Assembly: GCA_029267335.1 (NCBI GenBank)
Contig: JAJUJC010000005.1
Coordinates: 1 to 64,000, forward strand
Origin: Intestinibacillus massiliensis
GTDB lineage: Bacteria > Bacillota > Clostridia > Oscillospirales > Butyricicoccaceae
DNA: 64,000 bases
Direction: 5' to 3'
Numbering within the stretch: the stretch's first letter is position 1; each line of letters opens with the position of its first letter. The position numbers and the translations under genes are program-made. Of this stretch, positions 42,252 through 50,400 are shown one piece after another. Under the pieces are notes generated by a model. The model was not told where the DNA came from. It worked only from the letters and a program-made list of their open reading frames with translations, and did no database searches.

Positions 42252-43517
42252 TTAGTTGAAATACCGCATCGGATTGACCGTCGAACCGTTGACATACACT
42301 TCAAAGTGCAGATGGTTACCGGTCGAGTTGCCGGTCGAGCCGACCAGACCGATCTTCTGTCCCGCGGAAACATGCTCGCCCGCGGAGACCAGTCGCTTGG
42401 ACTGGTGCGCGTAGGCGGTCATGACGCCGCCGCCATGGTCGATGACCGTATAGTTGCCGTAAGAGCTCGACATGTAGCTGCGCACAACCGTACCGGAAGC
42501 CGCCGCAACGATGGTCGCGCCGCACGGCACACCCACGTCAATGCCCGCGTGCAGCTTGCGCTTGCCCGTGATCGGGTGCGTGCGGTAGCCATAAGGCGAG
42601 GAGATGCGGTCCGTGCCATAATCGGGCAGCGGCCAGACAAACGTGCCGCTTGTCGGGATGACCACGCCGCTGTCCTCCGAGGAGGATGAGGACGACGAAC
42701 CGCTCTGCTGCTGCTGTTTTCTGCGTGCCGCCGCTTCCGCTGCTGCGCGCTCTGCTGCCTCACGGCTCAGACGCTCAATCTCGGAATTGATGGATTCCTG
42801 CTCGGCTTCCATTTTTTCCGCCTGCGCCTTCTTGGCGTCCATGTTGGCGTTCAGCTCGGTGATGATTTTCTGCTGCTCGGACTTCTGGTCGTCGAGCGCA
42901 CTGTACTTGCTCTCCAGAGAATTCTGATAGGTCTCTTCATCCTTTTTATCGGACTCGAGCGAGGCTTTTTTGACCTCAATATCCTTTTTCGCCGCGGTAT
43001 AATCGCGTACGACCTTTTTATCGTAATCCATGATCTGGCTGACGATCTCGAGATTCGACAGCATGTCGGAGAAGCTGTCGGAGCTGAGCAGCACATCGAG
43101 ATAGCTGATGTCGCCGTTTTCATACATGACGCGCACACGCGTTTCAAACAGCTCGGTTTTCTCGTCGAGCGCGCGCTCCGCTTCGTCAAGCTCGTCCGAC
43201 TTTACGCCGATCTGCTCCTTCAGGCTGCGAATGAGCGCCTTGGTCGTGTCGATCTCGTCCTGCGTCAGTTCCATCTGCTTATCGAGCGCGGCTTTACGCT
43301 CGCTTGCCGCGTCAATCTTGTTGCCGAGCGCCGCGATCTCGCGTTTGACCGCAGCTTTCTGGCTCTCGATGGAGGAAAGCTGTTTTTTCAGGCTCGAGAT
43401 GCCGCCCGCCGCACCGGCGTAGGATAGACCGGAGGCGAGCGCCGAGAAAATCATGAGAACCGCGAGCAGCAGTGCGACCGCACCCGCGATGATCTTGGCT
43501 GTCTTATTGCGCATCAT
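42252..43517 (-). CDS. Murein hydrolase (M23) with N-terminal coiled coil, PcsB/EnvC-like
   Basis: Predicted FtsEX-controlled peptidoglycan endopeptidase. The 421-residue product has a signal sequence (about 8-29), a long coiled coil (about 40-265) of the type that docks on the FtsX extracellular loop, a Gln/Ser-rich linker, and a C-terminal LytM/M23 domain (about 300-418) with zinc-site residues in KLHAGIDVG and GNHLHFEVY. All M23 ligands appear present, so it should be catalytic itself rather than an activator. It is immediately downstream of ftsX, 31 nt apart. Confidence 0.93.
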   Translation of the reverse strand: MMRNKTAKIIAGAVALLLAVLMIFSALASGLSYAGAAGGISSLKKQLSSIESQKAAVKREIAALGNKIDAASERKAALDKQMELTQDEIDTTKALIRSLKEQIGVKSDELDEAERALDEKTELFETRVRVMYENGDISYLDVLLSSDSFSDMLSNLEIVSQIMDYDKKVVRDYTAAKKDIEVKKASLESDKKDEETYQNSLESKYSALDDQKSEQQKIITELNANMDAKKAQAEKMEAEQESINSEIERLSREAAERAAAEAAARRKQQQQSGSSSSSSSEDSGVVIPTSGTFVWPLPDYGTDRISSPYGYRTHPITGKRKLHAGIDVGVPCGATIVAAASGTVVRSYMSSSYGNYTVIDHGGGVMTAYAHQSKRLVSAGEHVSAGQKIGLVGSTGNSTGNHLHFEVYVNGSTVNPMRYFN

Positions 43518-43548
43518 GTCGGAAATAACCTCATTTCTGTCGAAAGCC

Positions 43549-44442
43549 TTAAACGTCCATAAACCGGCGGATGGTCAGTACCGAGCCGCCCACACCGACG
43601 ACCACACCCGCGGCGAGATACACGCCGAGCACGAGCATGCGGATCTCGGCAAACGGCACCATACTGAAGGACGGCAGCACGCCCGAGACCACATCGGACA
43701 GCTTGGCATACACGCCCCATTCCGTAAAGAACGCGAGCGCGCCCGCGGCAAGACCAAGTAGCATGCCCTCGATGACGAACGGCCATCGGATGAACCAGTT
43801 GGTCGCACCGACCATTTTTTGTATCGCGATCTCGTTGCGCCGCGTAAACATTGCGAGTTTGACCGTGTTGGAGATGATGAAAATGGAGATCAGACCGAGC
43901 GCGACGACCAGTGCGACCGAAATGATCTGGAACACACGCTGCACCTTGACGAGCATGGCGATCGTGTCCTCGTTGACGCGCACGTTTGCAACGCCCTGCA
44001 CGCTTTTGATCTCCTCAACGGTGCTTTGGACAAGCGTCACATCCCGTAAGGTGATGTGATACGCGTCGCGCAGCGGATTGTTCGTGCGGTCGAAGCCGTC
44101 GAGCAGCTCGGCGTTGTTGCCGAGCTTCGCGCGGTATTCTTCGAGCGCCTGCTCGCGCGACTGGAACGTCGCTTCGCGCACGTTGCCGATGGCGCGCAGC
44201 TTGTCCCCGATTTCCTTTGTCTGCGCCGCGTCGAGATCCTCGCCCACAAAAATGACGACCTCGCTCTCCTGCTGCAATTTAATGATCTGCAAGTCGATAT
44301 TGTAAGAGATCAGGGCGACCGAGCCTGTGATGAGCAGCATTGCAAGGATGATGCTGACCGCAGCAAAGCTCATAAATCCGTGCAGAAAAATATTCTGGAC
44401 GCCCTCCTTCCAGAAATATTTAAAGCTCGTTCGGTTTTTCAT
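43549..44442 (-). CDS. ftsX: Cell-division ABC transporter membrane protein FtsX
   Basis: With FtsE it forms a mechanotransmission complex that switches on wall hydrolases. The 297-residue product has one helix at about 22-45, a large extracytoplasmic loop (about 50-160) and three C-terminal helices, with the FtsX-domain segment TRRNEIAIQKMVGATNWFIR. The start at 44442 lies inside the end of ftsE (23-nt overlap), behind GGTGGG. The next gene encodes its likely client hydrolase. Confidence 0.95.
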   Translation of the reverse strand: MKNRTSFKYFWKEGVQNIFLHGFMSFAAVSIILAMLLITGSVALISYNIDLQIIKLQQESEVVIFVGEDLDAAQTKEIGDKLRAIGNVREATFQSREQALEEYRAKLGNNAELLDGFDRTNNPLRDAYHITLRDVTLVQSTVEEIKSVQGVANVRVNEDTIAMLVKVQRVFQIISVALVVALGLISIFIISNTVKLAMFTRRNEIAIQKMVGATNWFIRWPFVIEGMLLGLAAGALAFFTEWGVYAKLSDVVSGVLPSFSMVPFAEIRMLVLGVYLAAGVVVGVGGSVLTIRRFMDV

Positions 44443-45118
44443 ATTCGTAATACCCACCTGTCTGGTCGCTGATAATCTCACCCTTGTCGATCACGATGAC
44501 ACGCTTGGAGAATTTGTCCACAAGCTCTTTTTCGTGTGTGACGATCAAAATGGTCGTCCCAAGCTGGTTGATCTTTTCAAACAGGGTCATCAGCTCGAGC
44601 GAGCGCGCCGGATCGAGGTTGCCGGTCGGTTCGTCCGCGATGATCAGACGCGGGTTGTTGACGAGCGCGCGCGCGATTGCCACACGCTGCTGCTCGCCGC
44701 CGGACAACTCGAGCGGGCGCACATTCGCCTTTTCGGTCAGCCCGACCAGTTCGAGCACATAGGGCACGCGCTTACGGATCGCGCGGCTCGTCGCACCGAC
44801 CGCGCGCATCGCGAACGCGACGTTCTCGTATACGGTTTTTTTGTCGATCAGGCGAAAATCCTGAAACACAACGCCGAGCGTACGGCGCAGATAGGGCACT
44901 TCGCGTTTTTTGAGCGTGCCGATATTATAGTTGTTGACGACGATGCGTCCCTCGGTGGGACGGATCTCGCCGATCAGCAGTTTGATCAGGGTGGATTTTC
45001 CCGACCCCGACGAACCGACGAGGAACACAAATTCGCCCTCGTCGATGCGAAACGTCGCTTTTTGGACAGCACGGGTACCGTTTTCGTACACCATGCTGAC
45101 ATCGCTCATTCTGATCAC
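44420..45118 (-). CDS. ftsE: Cell-division ATP-binding protein FtsE
   Basis: ABC ATPase partner of FtsX. The 232-residue product has Walker A GSSGSGKS, Q-loop VFQDFRLI, signature ELSGGEQQRVAIARAL, Walker B LIIADEPTGNLDP and a switch histidine in IVTHEKE. The start is read as GTG at 45118 with AAGGAG 11 nt upstream; the in-frame ATG three codons later is possible. The gene begins 29 nt after the PucR/CdaR-type regulator. Confidence 0.95.
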   Translation of the reverse strand: MIRMSDVSMVYENGTRAVQKATFRIDEGEFVFLVGSSGSGKSTLIKLLIGEIRPTEGRIVVNNYNIGTLKKREVPYLRRTLGVVFQDFRLIDKKTVYENVAFAMRAVGATSRAIRKRVPYVLELVGLTEKANVRPLELSGGEQQRVAIARALVNNPRLIIADEPTGNLDPARSLELMTLFEKINQLGTTILIVTHEKELVDKFSKRVIVIDKGEIISDQTGGYYEYEKPNEL

Positions 45119-45147
45119 TGTGTTTCAAGCTCCTTTGCTACAAGAGG

Positions 45148-46242
45148 TCAAGTGTTGCTGCCTTCCTCGCGGCTCGCCAGATACTTGCGCACCATGAGCG
45201 CGACCTTAAAGACGATCGCGTGGTCGAATTCCCGCAGGTCGAGTCCGGTCAGCTTCTTGATCTTTTCCAGACGGTACACCAGCGTGTTGCGGTGAACAAA
45301 CAGCTTGCGCGAGGTCTCCGACACGTTGAGGTTGTTTTCAAAGAACTTCTGAATGGTAAACAGGGTCTCCTGATCGAGCGCGTCGATCGAGCCCTTTTTG
45401 AACACTTCGGTCAGGAACATTTCGCACAGCGTTGTGGGAAGCTGATAGATCAGACGACCGATGCCCAGATTTTCAAAGCTGATGATCGACTTTTCCGTGT
45501 CGAATACACCGCCGACCTCGATAGCGACCTGCGCTTCCTTAAACGACTTTGCAATGTCCTTCATCTGCACCGAGATCGAGCCGATGCCAATGATCGTCTT
45601 GACGAGCAGTTCGGAGGACAGCGCATCCTCAATGGACTTTGCGACCTTGGCAAGATCCTTGATCTCGCTGCCGGGTTTGATCTCCTTGACGAGCACGATG
45701 TCGTTTTCGGAAATGTGCAGCACGAAGTCCTTCTGCTTGTCGGGGAACAGACCCTGAATCACGTCGATTGCCGCGATGTCCGCGCGCTCGATCTGGCGCA
45801 CGAGGAACACGACGCGCGGGACATCGCTGCCAAAGTGCAGCTCGCGCGACTTGATATAGATATCTCCGGGCAGAATATTATCGAGGATGATGTTTTTGAC
45901 GAACGTTGCCTTGTCGTGCTTTTCGTCATACAGCGTCTTGATGTTGTTGATTGCGACCGAAGCCAGTGCGCACACGCTGCGTGCAAGCTCGTCCTCCCCC
46001 TGCACGAACACAGCATACTCAAAGCGCGTGCTACGATCGGATACCGAGCGGTATGTATACCCGCCGAAACGGATCATGTCGCCGGCATAGCCGAGTTCTG
46101 TCACCGCATCTTCGCGCATCTCACCGATGCGCGGCAGATCGGTACATGCAATGACCGCCCCCGTCGCGTCTACGATGCCGATCGTGCGATCGACCGTGTC
46201 TTTCATTTGGAGGATAATCGACTGGAACAATCTAGAAGCCAT
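45148..46242 (-). CDS. PucR/CdaR-type transcriptional regulator
   Basis: Predicted DNA-binding regulator. The 364-residue product has an N-terminal region resembling the sugar-diacid recognition domain (about 1-130; DRTIGIVDATGAVIACTD, FGGYTYRSV), a central GGDEF-like/PucR domain (about 130-290) and a C-terminal PucR HTH (about 305-355; NVSETSRKLFVHRNTLVYRL). The ATG at 46242 is spaced from AAAGG by 8 nt. It leads the ftsE-ftsX-hydrolase-protease operon, an unusual partner for this family, which more often controls purine or sugar-acid catabolism. The ligand is unknown. Confidence 0.88.
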   Translation of the reverse strand: MASRLFQSIILQMKDTVDRTIGIVDATGAVIACTDLPRIGEMREDAVTELGYAGDMIRFGGYTYRSVSDRSTRFEYAVFVQGEDELARSVCALASVAINNIKTLYDEKHDKATFVKNIILDNILPGDIYIKSRELHFGSDVPRVVFLVRQIERADIAAIDVIQGLFPDKQKDFVLHISENDIVLVKEIKPGSEIKDLAKVAKSIEDALSSELLVKTIIGIGSISVQMKDIAKSFKEAQVAIEVGGVFDTEKSIISFENLGIGRLIYQLPTTLCEMFLTEVFKKGSIDALDQETLFTIQKFFENNLNVSETSRKLFVHRNTLVYRLEKIKKLTGLDLREFDHAIVFKVALMVRKYLASREEGSNT

Positions 46243-46379
46243 CTCCATCACCTTTCCTAACTCTACTTCTCTTTATCGAACGCTTCCTGCTCTGCTCGTT
46301 TGCACGTCATTTCGACGTCTGCGGACACATCCGAGCATTGTTCACAAGAATCCTTCGATACCCCTCGCTATTTCACGAC

Positions 46380-46385
46380 ATTATA
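46380..46385 (-). promoter_or_regulatory. Extended -10 promoter of the regulator-ftsEX operon
   Basis: On the minus strand TGATATAAT gives a perfect TATAAT with the TG extension; the -35 is poor. The mRNA would carry a leader of about 130 nt (46243-46373), in which I see no known riboswitch. Confidence 0.65.
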
Positions 46386-46431
46386 TCATAGTCGGCGCAT
46401 TTTTTGTACAAAATCTTTTCAGAAACTTTGT

Positions 46432-47184
46432 TTATTTTTGAGAAATTCCATTTTTTGTATTTTGCGCATGTTCCCGGTCGACAGTCAGAGCCGCCCGCTC
46501 GTCCTCCCGCAGTTCGCGAAAGGCGCCCGGCGCAAGCGCCGGATCGAGCGGCAGCGTGCCGATTTGTTCACGGCGCAGCGCCGTGACCGTACCGCCGACC
46601 GCGCGCAGCATGCGTTTGACCTGGTGGAATTTTCCCTCGCACAGCGTAATGCGTGCGCGATCCCCGCCCAGCGGCTCGAGCGTCGCGGGACGGCAGACTG
46701 TCCCGTCCGCAAGCGTCAGCCCTGCGGCGAAACGCGCTGCCGCATCCGGTGCGAGCGTGCCGTCAAAGCGCGCCTCATACACCTTGGAAACATGGCGGCG
46801 CGGCGACATGAGCGCATGTCCGAAAGCACCGTCCGTGGTCAGCAGCAGCAGCCCCTCCGTGTCCTTGTCCAGCCGTCCGACCGGAAAGATACCTGCGCGG
46901 CGCAGCTGCTCGGGCAGCAGGTCGAGCACGGTGCGCTGAAAATTGTCCTCAGTCGCGGTGACAACGCCGGCGGGCTTGTTGAGCATGAGATACCAGTGCG
47001 CGCGATAGACGAGCGGCTGCCCGTCTACACTCAGTTTGTCCTGTTCGGGGTTGATCTTGCGGTCAGGCGTGCGGCAAATGTCTCCATTCACGGTGATTTT
47101 GCCCGCGCGAGCCAGTGCCGCGATCTCGCGCCGAGACCCCGCCCCCAGACCTGCAAGGACTTTATCCAACCGTTCGGATGTCAT
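46432..47184 (-). CDS. RsuA/RluB family pseudouridine synthase
   Basis: Isomerises a specific uridine in rRNA. Of 250 residues, 3-45 form an S4 RNA-binding domain (RLDKVLAGLGAGSRREI), followed by the catalytic core with LNKPAGVVTA, the catalytic Asp in VGRLDKDTEGLLLLTTDG, and EGKFHQVKRMLRAVGG. Size and motifs fit RsuA (16S U516) slightly better than RluB, but that is not decisive. GGAGGGTGAGG precedes the ATG and the promoter is at 47227-47255. Confidence 0.92.
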   Translation of the reverse strand: MTSERLDKVLAGLGAGSRREIAALARAGKITVNGDICRTPDRKINPEQDKLSVDGQPLVYRAHWYLMLNKPAGVVTATEDNFQRTVLDLLPEQLRRAGIFPVGRLDKDTEGLLLLTTDGAFGHALMSPRRHVSKVYEARFDGTLAPDAAARFAAGLTLADGTVCRPATLEPLGGDRARITLCEGKFHQVKRMLRAVGGTVTALRREQIGTLPLDPALAPGAFRELREDERAALTVDREHAQNTKNGISQK

Positions 47185-47226
47185 TCCTCACCCTCCATTC
47201 GTCGCTTTTCCTATAATATAAAATAT

Positions 47227-47255
47227 ATCGTAACACTTTTTTGCATTTTGCACAA
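47227..47255 (-). promoter_or_regulatory. Promoter of the pseudouridine synthase gene
   Basis: On the minus strand TTGTGC (47250-47255), a 17-bp spacer and TACGAT (47227-47232), in an A/T-rich gap. Confidence 0.65.
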
Positions 47256-47317
47256 TAGGTTTTCGTGAAAAAGTTGATTTTTTGGCTGTCAATTTGCCAA
47301 TTCTTTCACAAAGTATA

Positions 47318-47355
47318 CAAAGCGCGGTCTTCCCTGTCGAAAAGACCGCGCTTTG
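47318..47355 (-). terminator. Terminator-like hairpin after the VOC gene
   Basis: A perfect 14-bp stem CAAAGCGCGGTCTT/AAGACCGCGCTTTG with a 10-nt loop, 7 nt past the VOC-family stop. The T tract on the minus strand is weak. Confidence 0.7.
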
Positions 47356-47362
47356 TGTGTGC

Positions 47363-47731
47363 TTATTTTTTGGGAACGATCTCGATCCAGTAGCCGTCGG
47401 GATCCGCGATGAAATAAATACCCATTGCCGCATTTTCAAAGCAAATGCAGCCCATTTCCTGATGCTTGCGGTGCGCTTCCTCGAAATCGTCCGCGGCGAG
47501 CGCGATGTGGAACTCGTTCTCCCCCAGATTGTACGCCTGCGGATGTTCGCGCAGCCACGTCAGTTCGAGCAGATGCGGCGTGACACCGTCGCCGAGATAG
47601 ACGAGCACAAAGCTGCCGTCCGGCGCGGAGATGCGGCGCGTTTCGACGAGTCCGAGCGCGTTTTCATAGAACGACAGCGCACGATCGAGGTCTGCCACAT
47701 TGATGTTATTATGTGCAAAAGTGAAAGACAT
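47363..47731 (-). CDS. VOC-family protein, glyoxalase I-like
   Basis: A 122-residue single-module glyoxalase/bleomycin-resistance fold: HNNINVADLDRALSFYENALGL at the N-terminus, HLLELTWLREH, FHIALAADDFEEAH and a C-terminal YFIADPDGYWIEIVP. The His and Glu positions used for metal in lactoylglutathione lyase (His7, Glu57, His75, Glu119 by my count) are present, so methylglyoxal detoxification is plausible. Closely similar proteins act on other small molecules. It is a monocistronic gene with its own promoter. Confidence 0.85.
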   Translation of the reverse strand: MSFTFAHNNINVADLDRALSFYENALGLVETRRISAPDGSFVLVYLGDGVTPHLLELTWLREHPQAYNLGENEFHIALAADDFEEAHRKHQEMGCICFENAAMGIYFIADPDGYWIEIVPKK

Positions 47732-47770
47732 GACAAAAAGTCTCCTTTTCGGGTGGGGTTCTTCGAGAAT

Positions 47771-47799
47771 ATCCTATCATATCTGTGGATGTTCCGCAA
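47771..47799 (-). promoter_or_regulatory. Promoter of the VOC gene
   Basis: On the minus strand TTGCGG (47794-47799), a 17-bp spacer and TAGGAT (47771-47776), back to back with the gdpP promoter. Confidence 0.6.
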
Positions 47800-47805
47800 G
47801 CACAC

Positions 47806-47834
47806 TTTACAGACTGCCCCACTTTTGTTATACT
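47806..47834 (+). promoter_or_regulatory. Promoter of gdpP-rplI-dnaB
   Basis: TTTACA (47806-47811), a 17-bp spacer and TATACT (47829-47834), 37 nt before the gdpP start. Confidence 0.8.
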
Positions 47835-47871
47835 GTATCTGGATATTTGTGCGTGAAAGGAGGCGAAGTGC

Positions 47872-49869
47872 TTGGATAAACGACTGGGCAGACTCATCCA
47901 GCCGGGATTCGGCATTTTTTTCATTGTTTTTTTGGCATTCGTACTCGCCTGTGCTTTCATTTCGCCGCTCGTCACTTATATCGGTCTGGTGGTCGACGGG
48001 CTGTGCTTTCTCATTTATAGTTTGCGTATGCGCAGCCGCAAGCATGCGGTCGCGGAGTACCTGCAAAACCTGAACACCGACGTAGACAGCACCTCACGCG
48101 ATACGCTGGTCAATTTTCCGATGTCCACCCTCGTCGCGCTGTCGACAACGGGCGAGATCCTGTGGTGCAACGAGCTGTTTGAGGAAGAGACTGGCAAAAA
48201 GGAATGCGCGCTTTCGCAGCGTTTACAGGACATCGCGCCTGATTTCAACATGCACTGGATGCGCGAGGGCAGGAAGCAGTACCCCGGCGAACTCAAGATT
48301 GGCGACCGCTACTTTCTGGTCTACGGCAATCTCGTGCGCGACCGCAAGCACACGACCGCGCTCATGGTGCTCTACTTCATCCCCTGCACGGAGATGGTCG
48401 AGCTGCGCACACGATTTGAATCCTCCCGTCCCGTGGTGTCCGTCATTTCGATCGACAACTACGAAGAACTGACCAAGAACGAGAGCGACTCGGAAAAATC
48501 CGCCATTCTCGCGGAGATCGACAAAAAGATTGGGGCATGGACCGCAGGCAGTGGGGCGCTGCTGCGCAAATTCGACCGCGACAAGTACATTTTTGTGCTC
48601 GACGAAAAAACGCTCGACCACCTTTCGGAATGCAAATTCGCGGTGCTCGACGATGTGCGCACGCTGCAAAACCGCGAGGGCATCACCGCAACGCTGTCAA
48701 TCGGCGTGGGCAAGGACGGCGAAAACTTTGAGGAGACCTACCGCTTCGCCGGGCTTGCGCTCGAAATGGCGCTCTCTCGCGGGGGCGATCAGGCGGTCAT
48801 CAAAAATAAATACTCATTTGACTTCTTCGGCGGTCTGTCGAAAGAGGTCGAAAAACGCACCAAGGTCAAGACCCGCGTCGTCGCAAGCGCGCTCGGTCAG
48901 CTCATCCGCGATTCCTCTCAGGTGCTTGTCATGGGCCACACCATGAGCGACATCGACTCGCTCGGCGCGGCGATCGGCATGGTGTGCGCAGTGCGCAGCC
49001 GCGAAAAGCCCGTGCACATCGTCATCAACAGCGAGCGCACCCTTGCGGGCGACTTGATGCGCAAGATCCAGGAGCTGCCTGCCTACCACGATGTCTTTGT
49101 GAGCCCTGAGGAAGCCATGATCATGTGCGACTTCAACACCCTGCTCATTGTGGTCGACACCAACCGCCCGGACTATGTCGAGTCGCAGCCGCTGCTCGAA
49201 TCCATCAACAAGATCGCGGTCATCGACCACCACCGCCGCGCAGCGGATTATATTGATAATTCCGCGCTCAATCTGCACGAGCCTTACGCTTCCTCGACCT
49301 GTGAACTCGTCGCGGAGCTGCTGCAATACATGGTGCCAAACCGCACCATCCTGCGTGAAGAGGCAGAATGCATCCTCGCGGGCATCTATCTCGACACCAA
49401 GGGCTTTACGATCAAGGCGGGTGTGCGCACCTTTGAAGCAGCCGCCTACCTCAAGCGCGCAGGCGCGGACATGGTCGCGGTGAAAAAGCTGTTTCAGAGC
49501 ACCTTCGACGAATATATGACGCGGCAGCGCATCATTTCGTCCGCACGCAACTGCGGCAGCGGTGTTGTGGTCGCGGTGTCGAACGTCGAAACCGACCGCG
49601 CGGTCGCCGCGAAGGCAGCCGACGAGCTGCTCGGCATCATAGGTGTGCACGCGAGCATCGTCGCGTTCCGCTCAGGGAACGATACCATCGTGTCCGCACG
49701 CTCGCTCGGCAAGATCAACGTCCAGATTCTCATGGAAAAGCTGGGTGGCGGCGGTACGCTCGCCTCGGCGGGCGCACAGCTGGAGGGCGTGGCGCTGGAA
49801 GAGGCGGAGGGTCGCATCAAGGCGGCTGTCACGCAGTATTTTGAAGAAAACAAAACCAAAACATTATAA
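47872..49869 (+). CDS. gdpP: Cyclic-di-AMP phosphodiesterase GdpP (DHH-DHHA1 family)
   Basis: Hydrolyses c-di-AMP to pApA and so sets K+ and turgor homeostasis. The 665-residue product has two membrane helices (about 14-50), a PAS-like domain (about 65-165), a degenerate GGDEF domain (about 175-310, SRGGDQA instead of GGDEF), the DHH domain with GHTMSDIDSLGAA and VIDHHRR, and DHHA1 with KLGGGGTLASAGAQ. The start is TTG at 47872, with GGAGG 8 nt upstream. It is followed 17 nt later by rplI and then dnaB, the conserved Firmicutes order. KtrA encoded elsewhere in the window is a typical c-di-AMP target. Confidence 0.96.
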   Translation: MDKRLGRLIQPGFGIFFIVFLAFVLACAFISPLVTYIGLVVDGLCFLIYSLRMRSRKHAVAEYLQNLNTDVDSTSRDTLVNFPMSTLVALSTTGEILWCNELFEEETGKKECALSQRLQDIAPDFNMHWMREGRKQYPGELKIGDRYFLVYGNLVRDRKHTTALMVLYFIPCTEMVELRTRFESSRPVVSVISIDNYEELTKNESDSEKSAILAEIDKKIGAWTAGSGALLRKFDRDKYIFVLDEKTLDHLSECKFAVLDDVRTLQNREGITATLSIGVGKDGENFEETYRFAGLALEMALSRGGDQAVIKNKYSFDFFGGLSKEVEKRTKVKTRVVASALGQLIRDSSQVLVMGHTMSDIDSLGAAIGMVCAVRSREKPVHIVINSERTLAGDLMRKIQELPAYHDVFVSPEEAMIMCDFNTLLIVVDTNRPDYVESQPLLESINKIAVIDHHRRAADYIDNSALNLHEPYASSTCELVAELLQYMVPNRTILREEAECILAGIYLDTKGFTIKAGVRTFEAAAYLKRAGADMVAVKKLFQSTFDEYMTRQRIISSARNCGSGVVVAVSNVETDRAVAAKAADELLGIIGVHASIVAFRSGNDTIVSARSLGKINVQILMEKLGGGGTLASAGAQLEGVALEEAEGRIKAAVTQYFEENKTKTL

Positions 49870-49886
49870 AACGGAGGACATTACAC

Positions 49887-50333
49887 ATGAAGGTCATTTT
49901 AAAAGCCGACGTCAAGGGACAGGGCAAAAAGGGCGAACTCGTGGAAGTGAGTGAAGGCTACGGCCGCAACTTCCTGCTGCCGCGCGGTCTTGCGACGCTT
50001 GCGACCGCGGATAACATCAACACCATGAAGCAGGCGGACGCCGCCAAGGCACGCCGCATCGAGCTCGAGAAGCAGGCGGCACGCGACACCGCGGAAAAGT
50101 TGACCACACTGCAGGTGCTCGTGCGCGCCAAGGCAGGTCAGGGCGGTCGTCTATTCGGCGCGATCACCGCAAAGGAAATCTCCGATAGCCTGAAGGAGCA
50201 GCACGCGCTCGACATCGACAAGCACAAGATCGTGCTCGCAGAACCGATCAAGGCGTTCGGCAGCTATGCGATCAAGGCGAAGCTCTATCCCGAGATCACG
50301 GGCGACATCAACGTTAAGGTCATCGAAGCGTAA
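49887..50333 (+). CDS. rplI: 50S ribosomal protein L9
   Basis: bL9, 148 residues: an N-terminal RNA-binding domain with KADVKGQGKKGELVEVSEGY and NFLLPRGLA, a long connecting helix (about 40-75) and the C-terminal domain ending in GDINVKVIEA. ACGGAGGAC precedes the ATG. Confidence 0.98.
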   Translation: MKVILKADVKGQGKKGELVEVSEGYGRNFLLPRGLATLATADNINTMKQADAAKARRIELEKQAARDTAEKLTTLQVLVRAKAGQGGRLFGAITAKEISDSLKEQHALDIDKHKIVLAEPIKAFGSYAIKAKLYPEITGDINVKVIEA

Positions 50334-50344
50334 TTTTTGAAACT

Positions 50345-50380
50345 CGCGCATCGGGCAGTCCGTCCGATGCGCGGTTTTGT
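50345..50380 (+). terminator. Terminator-like hairpin between rplI and dnaB
   Basis: A 10-bp stem CGCGCATCGG/CCGATGCGCG with a 9-nt loop followed by GTTTTGTTG. It probably attenuates so that rplI is made in excess over dnaB, whose ribosome site follows within 12 nt. Confidence 0.65.
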
Positions 50381-50400
50381 TGAAACGGAGGTGCTACAGC

